Notes under the pieces: model-generated | Seen by the model: the letters and a program-made list of their open reading frames with translations, nothing else | The model's database searches: none | Told to the model about the DNA's origin: nothing | Assembly (NCBI GenBank): GCA_965219125.1 | Contig: CBDCMO010000001.1 | Coordinates: forward strand, 124,001 to 188,000 | From: JBBSOK01 sp965219125 | Lineage (GTDB): Bacteria > Bacteroidota > Bacteroidia > Flavobacteriales > Flavobacteriaceae | Direction: 5' to 3' | Length of the DNA stretch: 64,000 nt | Made by a program: the position numbers and the translations under genes | Part shown: positions 18,511-25,921 of the stretch, piece after piece | Layout: every line of letters starts with the position of its first letter | Position numbering within the stretch: position 1 is the first letter of the stretch

Positions 18511-19935
18511 TTATTCATAAAGTAAATATTTTGCGCGAACCTTCCCAAATTCGGAAAGCCCTTTTGCCCAAGTAGCACGAATTTCTGCGGCAGAAAGTCC
18601 TTGCTCAATTTGTAGCTGCAACTTCTTAGTTCCCGCCAAATTCGTAAAAAAGTTATTAAAGAAATCTTTCTTTCCTGCCTTGCCGGCAGGCAGGTTTCCA
18701 GTGGAATTGTAAGCATCAATCAACCATTCAAGATTTATTCGATTCATTTTTGGTTCTTTCCGAAGATCTTTACCATAACATTTTTCACCTTTAAATTTTG
18801 GAGATTTTGCGCCTTCATTGGATTGCGGCGTATAACTGAAAGTATATTTATCTTTTGGAAGTGAAGGTGCTCCAAAAACCTGAAATTGCTTATCGGTCCC
18901 GCGACCTGCGCTTATAAAAGTGCCTTCAAAAAAACACAAGCTTGGGTATAGATTTATTGCTTGGTCGTTCGGCAAATTGGGTGATGGTTTTATAGGCAGC
19001 GAATACGGCGTTTGGTGCGTGTAATTCTCCATTTTAATAATGGTTAAATCACAAGACAATTTTTTCTTCAACAATTCATTTTGTTGATTATTCAGCCAAC
19101 CTTCGCCATTTATCATTGTTGCATATTCGCCAATTGTCATTCCATAAATCACGGGAACGGGATGCATGCCTACAAAACTTTGATATTCCTTTTCCAAAAT
19201 TGGCCCATCAATATAATGTGCGTTCGGGTTTGGACGGTCAAGCACAATTACTGGAATTCCAGCTTCCGCGCAAGCTTCCATAACATAAGCTAACGTTGAA
19301 ATGTACGTGTAAAAACGTGCGCCAACATCTTGAATATCAAAAACCAAGATATCAATTCCTTTAAGTTGTTCGAGGGAAGGTTTTTTATTATTTCCGTACA
19401 GTGAAATTATTGGAATGCCCGTTTTGCTGTCAATACCATCTTTAATCTTTTCGCCAGCGTCTGCTTCGCCCCGAAAACCGTGTTCTGGAGCAAAAACCTT
19501 TTTTACTGAAATATTTTTTGAAAGTAAAAAGTCTACTAAATGAGCGTCAATTATAGGTGTATTTCTTTCTGCATAAATTTCTGCTCGTTCAGATTCTTGG
19601 TGAACAATTGACGTTTGATTTGCAACTACGCCAACATTTTTTCCCTTTAATAATTCAGAATACAAGTGAAATTTCTCGGCACCAACTATTATTTCAGAAT
19701 TATTTTTCTTCGGTTTTCCTTTATGCTTCAACAATGAATCTTCTGTTGCTTTTTCTGCTTTCTTTTCTGCTCTTTCAACATCTCTTTTGGCATCATCCTT
19801 TACATCTTTACCAATTTCAATATATTCGTTCAACGAACCGTTATCTTCTAAATTAGTATTTGTTGAATTACTTCCGCAGGAAAAAGTAGCGAATACAATA
19901 AGTAAAACAGTATTTTTGAAAAAAAGTAAGCCCAT
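18511..19935 (-). CDS. DUF1343 lipoprotein, NamZ-like exo-beta-N-acetylmuramidase
   Basis: A 474-residue protein. The start at 19935 gives a lipoprotein signal (M-G-L-L-F-F-K-N ending F-S-C-G, Cys20), so a longer upstream reading is rejected. After a charged Lys/Glu/Asp-rich linker (about residues 40-80) the DUF1343 domain shows V-G-V-V-A-N-Q-T-S, F-A-P-E-H-G-F-R-G, F-D-I-Q-D-V-G-A-R-F-Y-T-Y and L-D-R-P-N-P. Characterised NamZ enzymes remove MurNAc from the ends of peptidoglycan fragments, so a wall-recycling role is likely. A palindromic 21-bp element adds L-P-A-G-K-A-G near the C-terminus. The gene is divergent from a permease gene with only 9 bp between start codons. Confidence 0.85.
   Translation of the reverse strand: MGLLFFKNTVLLIVFATFSCGSNSTNTNLEDNGSLNEYIEIGKDVKDDAKRDVERAEKKAEKATEDSLLKHKGKPKKNNSEIIVGAEKFHLYSELLKGKNVGVVANQTSIVHQESERAEIYAERNTPIIDAHLVDFLLSKNISVKKVFAPEHGFRGEADAGEKIKDGIDSKTGIPIISLYGNNKKPSLEQLKGIDILVFDIQDVGARFYTYISTLAYVMEACAEAGIPVIVLDRPNPNAHYIDGPILEKEYQSFVGMHPVPVIYGMTIGEYATMINGEGWLNNQQNELLKKKLSCDLTIIKMENYTHQTPYSLPIKPSPNLPNDQAINLYPSLCFFEGTFISAGRGTDKQFQVFGAPSLPKDKYTFSYTPQSNEGAKSPKFKGEKCYGKDLRKEPKMNRINLEWLIDAYNSTGNLPAGKAGKKDFFNNFFTNLAGTKKLQLQIEQGLSAAEIRATWAKGLSEFGKVRAKYLLYE
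18674..18694. repeat. 21-bp palindromic element inserted in frame in the NamZ-like gene
   Basis: The arms CCTGCC and GGCAGG enclose TTGCCGGCA, itself nearly palindromic. In the minus-strand reading frame it adds exactly seven residues (L-P-A-G-K-A-G) between two segments that look like normal domain sequence. GC content is far above that of the surrounding gene. Confidence 0.65.
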
Positions 19936-19944
19936 AATTTTATA

Positions 19945-21180
19945 GTGAATTTCGAGTTTTTTATCGCCAAGCGAATCATTGCGTCCAAAGACCATAAAAG
20001 TAGTATTTCGGCGCCGATAATAAAAATTGCAATTACAGCAATAGCTTTGGGTATTATCGTTATGTTGGTAAGCATTGCCACGACGGCCGGTCTTCAAAAA
20101 AAGATTCGCGAAAAGGTTTCTGCCTTTAATGGCGATATAATTATTACCAATTTTGATACCAACTTTAGCAACGATTCGCAAAATCCTATTTCAAAAAAAC
20201 AAGATTTTTATCCTGAATTTAAAGGTGTTGAAGGTATAAAACACATTCAAATTACCGCAAGTAAAGGCGGCGTAATTATAACCGATACCGATTTTGAAGG
20301 TGTTGTGGTTAAAGGCGTTGGCGCAGATTATGATTGGACGTATTTCAACGATTTTCTGGTTGAAGGAAAACTACCCGATTACAAAGGCGAATTAAATGAC
20401 GATATTTTACTATCCACTTATCTTGCAAATCGCCTAAACATAAAAGTTGGCGATAAAGTAGTTACCTATTTTCTGGATGAAGAAAGCTCTCAAAAAAGGA
20501 GAAGCCGAGGTTTTACGGTAGTTGGTTTATATAATAGTGGCTTTCAACAATTTGATGAGCAATTTATGATTGCAGACATTCGGCATATTCAAAAATTGAA
20601 TAGATGGACCGATGACCAAATTGGTGGATTTGAAGTCTTTGTAACCGATTTTAATAACATTCAACAAGTTGGCAACCAGGTATATCATCAAACCGAAAGT
20701 ACGTTAGATACTCAGACAATCCGCGATAAATTCGGTTCTATTTTTGAATGGCTAGATCTTTTCGACTTTAATATTGCGCTGATAATTGGAATTATGGTTT
20801 TGGTTGCAGGTATAAATATGATAACCGCATTATTGGTACTTATTTTAGAAAGAACCCAAATGATTGGCATTTTAAAGGCTTTGGGAAGCAGCGATTGGAG
20901 TGTAAGAAAAGTATTTTTATACAACGCAATGTATCTAATTGGCGTCGGCCTTTTTTGGGGAAATGTAATTGGACTCGGAATTTTATTAATTCAAAAGTAT
21001 TTTAAAATTTTTAAACTGAATCCAGATACGTATTACGTAAACGAAGCCCAAGTTTATTTAAGTTGGGATTATATTTTATTGCTGAATGCTGGCACATTTC
21101 TACTTTGCTTACTTATGCTTTTGGTACCGAGCTATATAATTGCGAAGATATCTCCTGTGAAGGCTATAAGGTTTGAGTAA
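19945..21180 (+). CDS. ABC transporter permease, LolC/LolE-MacB-FtsX type
   Basis: A 411-residue inner-membrane protein starting at GTG. It has one N-terminal membrane segment (about residues 25-48), a large periplasmic MacB-like domain, then three membrane segments near the C-terminus (about 270-300, 325-350, 370-400), ending P-V-K-A-I-R-F-E. The phrase F-I-A-K-R-I near the start and L-K-A-L-G-S-S-D-W before membrane segment 3 are family hallmarks. LolC/E proteins release lipoproteins from the inner membrane. The ATPase subunit is not next to it. Its start lies 9 bp from that of the divergent NamZ-like lipoprotein gene. Confidence 0.83.
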   Translation: MNFEFFIAKRIIASKDHKSSISAPIIKIAITAIALGIIVMLVSIATTAGLQKKIREKVSAFNGDIIITNFDTNFSNDSQNPISKKQDFYPEFKGVEGIKHIQITASKGGVIITDTDFEGVVVKGVGADYDWTYFNDFLVEGKLPDYKGELNDDILLSTYLANRLNIKVGDKVVTYFLDEESSQKRRSRGFTVVGLYNSGFQQFDEQFMIADIRHIQKLNRWTDDQIGGFEVFVTDFNNIQQVGNQVYHQTESTLDTQTIRDKFGSIFEWLDLFDFNIALIIGIMVLVAGINMITALLVLILERTQMIGILKALGSSDWSVRKVFLYNAMYLIGVGLFWGNVIGLGILLIQKYFKIFKLNPDTYYVNEAQVYLSWDYILLLNAGTFLLCLLMLLVPSYIIAKISPVKAIRFE

Positions 21181-21301
21181 TTGCGATACAAATTGCGAGG
21201 CACAAAGCAATCTGTAAAGTCAAACTAACCAAATCATAATGCATTTAAAACATCAAAGTTTAATATTATGCTTCCAATAATATAAGTGTTGTGCGTTCAA
21301 A

Positions 21302-21332
21302 TTGCCAAACAATCCAATAATCCGTATCTTCG
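21302..21332 (+). promoter_or_regulatory. Promoter of the CBS-domain beta-synthase gene
   Basis: TTG at 21302-21304, a 20-bp spacer and TATCTTCG at 21325-21332 (one mismatch to TAnnTTTG). The ATG at 21385 follows after 52 nt. Confidence 0.5.
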
Positions 21333-21384
21333 CCCCACGAACAAAAAAGACTCAAAACTAAGCCGTTCGCCCACAAAAAATTCT

Positions 21385-22743
21385 ATGGATTACGCAGAAA
21401 ATATATTAGGTACAATTGGCAACACGCCAATGGTTAAGATAAATAAACTTATTGAAGATATACCAGCGTTGGTATTGGCAAAATACGAGACTTTTAATCC
21501 GGGAAATTCGGTGAAAGACCGTATGGCGGTTACGATGATTGAAGATGCCGAAGCCGATGGTCGCCTAAAACCAGGCGGAACAATTATAGAAGGAACCAGT
21601 GGAAATACCGGAATGGGTTTAGCCCTTGCCGCAATCGTAAAAGGCTATAAAATGGTATGCGTAATTAGCGATAAACAAAGCAAGGAAAAAGTTGATATTT
21701 TAAAGGCTGTTGGTAGTAAAGTAATTGTTTGTCCAACAAACGTTGCGCCCGATGACCCAAGAAGTTATTACAGCACTTCAAAACGTTTGGCTGATGAAAC
21801 GCCGAATAGTTGGTATGTAAACCAATATGACAACCCAAGCAACGCGAAGGCTCATTACCAAAGTACAGGTCCGGAAATCTGGAATCAAACCGACGGCAAA
21901 GTAACCCATTTTGTTGTTGGAGTAGGAACTGGCGGAACAATTAGCGGCGTTGGAAAATATTTAAAAGAACAAAACCCAAACGTAAAAATCTGGGGAATTG
22001 ATACCTATGGAAGTGTTTTTAAAAAATACCACGAAACAGGCATTTTTGATGAAAATGAAATCTATCCATATATAACCGAAGGAATCGGCGAAGATATTTT
22101 ACCGAAGAATGTTGACTTTTCAGTAATTGATGGTTTTACGAAAGTGACCGATAAAGACGCTGCAATCTACACCCAAAAATTGGCAAAAGTTGAAGGCTTT
22201 TTTCTTGGAAACAGTGCAGGAGCAGCAATGAAGGGTTTACTTCAATTAAAAGAACATTTTACAAAAGATGATGTTGTAGTGGTTCTTTTTCACGATCACG
22301 GCAGCCGTTATGTAGGCAAAATGTATAATGATGAATGGATGCGCGAACGCGGTTTTGTTGAAGAAGAAGCAAAAAATGCAACCGATTTAATAAAAGAACA
22401 CAGCGACAAACCACTTATAACTGTAAAAACCGAAGAATTGGTAAGCCACGCCATAGAGCGTATGAGAAAATACAAAATCTCACAAATTCCGGTTGAGGAT
22501 ACTTCAGGATTTGTAGGCGCTTTGGATGAAACAGATTTGCTTCGAAAATATTTAGAAAACAAAAACGTAGCAGATTTACCAATCAAGGAAGTAATGCACA
22601 AACCATTTCCAATCGTTAAAAAAACCGCTTCAATTGAAGAAATTTCAAAATTGATACACAAAGAAAACAACGCGGTTTTGGTAGATTTGGGCGATGGAAA
22701 ATATAATATAATCACGAAACATGATATTATTAGTTCGCTGTAA
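21385..22743 (+). CDS. Cystathionine beta-synthase / cysteine synthase with CBS-domain pair
   Basis: A 452-residue cytoplasmic PLP enzyme. The start at 21385 (M-D-Y-A-E-N-I-L-G-T-I-G-N-T-P) matches the family; an upstream in-frame TTG is rejected. The PLP lysine is Lys44 in N-S-V-K-D-R, and the phosphate/substrate loop T-S-G-N-T-G is at 71-76. G-V-G-T-G-G-T-I-S-G also binds the cofactor phosphate. From about residue 335 there are two CBS domains, which usually sense adenosyl ligands such as SAM. The enzyme condenses serine (or O-acetylserine) with homocysteine or sulfide, and the sequence does not settle which. It is a single gene with its own promoter. Confidence 0.87.
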   Translation: MDYAENILGTIGNTPMVKINKLIEDIPALVLAKYETFNPGNSVKDRMAVTMIEDAEADGRLKPGGTIIEGTSGNTGMGLALAAIVKGYKMVCVISDKQSKEKVDILKAVGSKVIVCPTNVAPDDPRSYYSTSKRLADETPNSWYVNQYDNPSNAKAHYQSTGPEIWNQTDGKVTHFVVGVGTGGTISGVGKYLKEQNPNVKIWGIDTYGSVFKKYHETGIFDENEIYPYITEGIGEDILPKNVDFSVIDGFTKVTDKDAAIYTQKLAKVEGFFLGNSAGAAMKGLLQLKEHFTKDDVVVVLFHDHGSRYVGKMYNDEWMRERGFVEEEAKNATDLIKEHSDKPLITVKTEELVSHAIERMRKYKISQIPVEDTSGFVGALDETDLLRKYLENKNVADLPIKEVMHKPFPIVKKTASIEEISKLIHKENNAVLVDLGDGKYNIITKHDIISSL

Positions 22744-22767
22744 TTTGTTTCCAATATTTTTCTATTC

Positions 22768-22816
22768 GAGCGCAGTTTAAAACATAATTGCTTTTAATTA
22801 GGTTTCGACTGCGCTC
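22768..22816. repeat. Dispersed intergenic inverted repeat
   Basis: GAGCGCAGT (22768-22776) pairs with ACTGCGCTC (22808-22816) across a 31-nt AT-rich loop. The right arm continues as the phrase GACTGCGCTCAACCTGACA, a dispersed repeat recognised in many bacterial genomes. Confidence 0.45.
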
Positions 22817-22850
22817 AACCTGACATTTTTTTTAACTCATAACTCATAAC

Positions 22851-23216
22851 TTGAACCGAGCCCAAAAATTATTCAAATTTCTTCGCACCAAGCCTGTTCC
22901 AATAAATACGCGGGAAATTTTGGCTTTGGAGCGCACGCGGTTGGCTAATGAACGTACGTTATTATCGTATATTCGTTCTTCGCTCTATCTACTTTTGGGC
23001 GGAATTGGAATCTTGCAGCTTAACGATTTTAGACGGATACGTTGGTTGGGTTACGTAGCTTTGGTTGTATGTGTGGTATTTTTAGTAATCGGTATTTTTA
23101 GATATTTTTTGCTTAGCAGCAGACTCAGGAATTGGAATAAAATACTGTCGGCAGATTTAATTACCGATCAGATTTCGAAACCTGTTGAACAAAAGGAAAA
23201 AATTGATGGCGCTTAG
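22851..23216 (+). CDS. DUF202 family membrane protein
   Basis: A 121-residue protein read from TTG, as no ATG occurs before the conserved region. It has the DUF202 signature L-A-x-E-R-T-x-L-A-x-E-R-T-L-L-S-Y-I-R, then two membrane segments (about residues 45-62 and 68-90) and a charged C-terminal tail. DUF202 proteins are small inner-membrane proteins with no firm function; related domains occur in VTC complex proteins of eukaryotes. The following DUF2851 gene begins 45 bp after its stop and may be co-transcribed. Confidence 0.8.
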   Translation: MNRAQKLFKFLRTKPVPINTREILALERTRLANERTLLSYIRSSLYLLLGGIGILQLNDFRRIRWLGYVALVVCVVFLVIGIFRYFLLSSRLRNWNKILSADLITDQISKPVEQKEKIDGA

Positions 23217-23261
23217 TCAAAATCTTCAGTATCTTGGTTGTGTAAACCAACATTTCAAAAC

Positions 23262-24533
23262 TTGAAAGAAGATTTTCTTCATTACCTGTGGAAATTTCAA
23301 AAATTTGATTCTTCAGCAATTAAAACATCTGCGGGAGATTCGGTAATTATTGTTGCTCCGGGAATTCACAACCATAATTCGGGTCCAGATTTTTTTAATG
23401 GAAAAATTTCAATTGGCGGTCAATTGTGGGCGGGCAATATTGAAATACATATAAATGCGTCAGATTGGTATGCACATTCCCACGAAACAGATCCTGCGTA
23501 TGAAAATGTAATTCTTCACGTTGTTTGGAAAAACGACGCTGAAATTTTTAGAAAAGATAATTCCGCAATCCCTACTATCGAATTGAAAAAATATGTTTCA
23601 GAAAATTTGCTGCATTCATATAAAAAACTTTTTTCAGCCAACCGAAAGTGGATTTATTGCGAAGCTGATTTTGCTGAGGTTGATGAATTTGTATTTGAAA
23701 ATTGGCTTGAAAAGCTCTTTATTGAAAGGCTTGAAAAAAAGAGTAATCTTATTTTAGACGAATTAAAAAAGTCCAACAATCATTGGGAAGAATTGTTGTT
23801 TAGATTATTGGCGAAAAATTTTGGATTAAAAGTTAACGGCGAAGCATTTTATAGTTTAGCAAATTCGGTTGATTTTTCAATAATAAAAAAGGTAGTACAC
23901 AAACAACAGGATTTAGAAGCTTTGTTATTTGGACAAGCTGGTTTCCTAACTGAAAATTGGGAGGACGGTTACGCCAAGCAACTTTTGGAGATATATAATT
24001 TTCAGAAAGTTAAGTTTTCGCTTGATAATTTGGCCGTTATTCAACCAAAATATTTTAGGCTTCGGCCGCCAAATTTTCCAACAATCAGGCTTTCACAACT
24101 TTCGGTTTTATATTCGGAAAAGGGAAATTTATTTTCTGAAATTATGGCAGCAAAGACAATTTCAGAATTGTATGCAATCTTCAATATTTCGGCGAGCGAT
24201 TATTGGAAAACACATTACAATTTTGGTGTAGTTTCTAAAGAATCTAAGAAAAATTTGACAAAATCCTTTATAGATTTGCTGATAATAAATACAATAATTC
24301 CCTTAAAATTCTGCTATTCAAAACATATTGGAAACGATGAAACTGAAAATATAATCAGTTTGATTTCAGAAATTACTTCGGAAGAAAATTCGATAATCTC
24401 AAAATTTAATTCTATTAGACCTATTTCAAAAAATGCGTTACATTCACAAGCGTTAATTCAATTAAAAAATGAATATTGTGATAAAGCAAAATGTATGCAA
24501 TGCGCCATTGGTAACGCAATCCTAAAAGTTTAG
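23262..24533 (+). CDS. DUF2851 family protein
   Basis: A 423-residue soluble protein of the DUF2851 family, common in Bacteroidetes. The TTG at 23262 is chosen because it gives K-E-D-F-L-H-Y-L-W-K-F, the usual start of the family; a TTG at 23238 would add eight residues. Conserved pieces include G-I-H-N-H-N-S-G-P-D-F-F-N-G-K-I, G-N-I-E-I-H and S-D-W-Y-A-H-S-H. The end carries C-D-K-A-K-C-M-Q-C-A-I-G, a three-Cys cluster that could bind metal. The His/Asp/Asn-rich front looks like a metal-dependent nuclease or hydrolase site, but this is inference. No function is established. Confidence 0.78.
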   Translation: MKEDFLHYLWKFQKFDSSAIKTSAGDSVIIVAPGIHNHNSGPDFFNGKISIGGQLWAGNIEIHINASDWYAHSHETDPAYENVILHVVWKNDAEIFRKDNSAIPTIELKKYVSENLLHSYKKLFSANRKWIYCEADFAEVDEFVFENWLEKLFIERLEKKSNLILDELKKSNNHWEELLFRLLAKNFGLKVNGEAFYSLANSVDFSIIKKVVHKQQDLEALLFGQAGFLTENWEDGYAKQLLEIYNFQKVKFSLDNLAVIQPKYFRLRPPNFPTIRLSQLSVLYSEKGNLFSEIMAAKTISELYAIFNISASDYWKTHYNFGVVSKESKKNLTKSFIDLLIINTIIPLKFCYSKHIGNDETENIISLISEITSEENSIISKFNSIRPISKNALHSQALIQLKNEYCDKAKCMQCAIGNAILKV

Positions 24534-24534
24534 T

Positions 24535-24542
24535 TATTTTTG
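24535..24542 (+). promoter_or_regulatory. -7 element TATTTTTG before the PspC-channel operon
   Basis: Perfect TAnnTTTG match located directly after the DUF2851 stop. A TTG lies 24 bp upstream (24508-24510), one base beyond the usual spacing. The predicted transcript starts about 35 nt before the PspC-like gene. Confidence 0.45.
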
Positions 24543-24584
24543 GAGGAAAACCGTACAAATTCAAAATTTTAATAATTAATCACA

Positions 24585-24815
24585 TTGCAAAACTCAGTTT
24601 CCAATCTTCGCCATTACCTTGAAAGAAGGGGTTATTATGTTTCGTCAAGACTTGCCGACAGGCTTGGAATGCGTGCAAAAAGCGTTAGACTGTTTTTTAT
24701 TTATGTGTCGTTTGCAACATTAGGCGCTTGGTTCGCCATATATTTGACGTTGGCATTTTTATTAAGATTGAAGGATTTGGTATTTACAAAGCGCAGTTCG
24801 GTATTCGATTTATGA
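24585..24815 (+). CDS. PspC-domain small membrane protein
   Basis: A 76-residue protein read from TTG. It has the PspC layout: a basic start with R-G-Y-Y-V-S-S-R-L-A-D-R-L-G-M, then K-S-V-R-L-F-F-I-Y-V-S and a membrane helix (about residues 36-62). In Enterobacteria PspC senses envelope stress, but in Bacteroidetes many single-domain versions exist without known role. Its TGA overlaps the ATG of the potassium channel gene by 4 bp (24812-24815), so both are very likely translated together. This suggests a function connected with the channel. Confidence 0.75.
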   Translation: MQNSVSNLRHYLERRGYYVSSRLADRLGMRAKSVRLFFIYVSFATLGAWFAIYLTLAFLLRLKDLVFTKRSSVFDL

Positions 24816-25822
24816 TACGGTTATTTAATTCAAAAATTTCTGGGGCACTCGTGTTACTGTTGGCTGTTTTTTTAACAGGTGGCTTTGGCTTCAAATTTTT
24901 GTTTGAATATACTTGGATAGATGCCTTTTATATGACCGTAATTACAATAACAACGGTTGGTTTTGGCGCTTTGCATCCACTTTCTCCAGTTGAAAAAGTA
25001 TTTGTATCGGTACTAATTCTATCTAGTATTTTTATAGTTGGTTACGCTATTAAGGTTATTTCAGAATATGTTTTAAGCAAGAATAATATTGGTAATTTAC
25101 GACAGAAGAAAGTACAAAAAATTGTAAAATCTATGAATAAACACGTAGTTGTTTGTGGTTACGGCCGCAACGGGAAACAGGCAGTCGCAAAATTGCAGGC
25201 TTACAAACAGCCTTTTGTAATTATTGAAAAGAATGAAGAAGTTATAGACAGATATTCCGATGAAAAAACACCTTTCATTTATGGCAATGCAAGTGAGGAT
25301 GAAATTTTAATTGAAGCTGGAATAGACCGCGCATCAACATTAATATGTGCTTTGCCGAGTGATGCAGATAATCTTTTTATCGTTCTTTCTGCGCGCCAAA
25401 TTAATAAAAATCTAAAAATTATAAGCAGAGCAACTGAAGAAACCAGCTATCAAAAATTGAAATTGGCTGGAGCAGACAACGTAATAATGCCAGACAAAAT
25501 AGGTGGCGACCATATGGCAAATCTTGTTGTAACGCCAGACTTGGTTGAGTTTTTGGATAATCTTTCCGTTTCTGGCGAGCACGATAGTATAAATGTAGAA
25601 CAGGTTTCGTTTGAAAAAGTATCGCCAGACGGCAAGGAATATGCAATTATGGATCTTGATATACGCAACAAAACAGGCTGTTCTATAATTGGTTACAAAT
25701 CTCCCGACGGTGAATATATTGTAAATCCCGAACCGTCACTTATTCTTAAAAGAGGTTCAAAATTAATATTAATCGGCAGACCGAATCAAATTGATAATTT
25801 GAAAATGCGCTATAACGTTTAA
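24812..25822 (+). CDS. Two-TM potassium channel with RCK (TrkA-N/TrkA-C) domains
   Basis: A 336-residue protein. The start at 24812 is set by the ATGA overlap with the PspC-like gene and by the membrane topology. Residues about 10-30 and 63-85 are membrane helices flanking a pore loop with filter T-V-G-F-G (48-52); Phe replaces the usual Tyr. The cytoplasmic part begins with V-V-V-C-G-Y-G-R-N-G, a Rossmann nucleotide-binding loop, followed by the TrkA-C domain with L-I-L-I-G-R near the end. Such MthK-type channels open on ligand binding to RCK rings. It probably carries K+ (or less selectively other cations) across the inner membrane. Confidence 0.87.
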   Translation: MIRLFNSKISGALVLLLAVFLTGGFGFKFLFEYTWIDAFYMTVITITTVGFGALHPLSPVEKVFVSVLILSSIFIVGYAIKVISEYVLSKNNIGNLRQKKVQKIVKSMNKHVVVCGYGRNGKQAVAKLQAYKQPFVIIEKNEEVIDRYSDEKTPFIYGNASEDEILIEAGIDRASTLICALPSDADNLFIVLSARQINKNLKIISRATEETSYQKLKLAGADNVIMPDKIGGDHMANLVVTPDLVEFLDNLSVSGEHDSINVEQVSFEKVSPDGKEYAIMDLDIRNKTGCSIIGYKSPDGEYIVNPEPSLILKRGSKLILIGRPNQIDNLKMRYNV

Positions 25823-25921
25823 GAAGGTCTTAACAATTTAACTCCCAAAAATTTGAATTCGTTAAATTTTTTAGCATCTTGCTTGCTTTAATCGAAATAT
25901 CAACCCAACTACCTACATAAT

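Noticed and set aside
19936..20181. N-terminal extension of the NamZ-like gene
   Set aside because: The extra 82 residues are opposite the permease gene and the internal start gives a proper lipoprotein signal.
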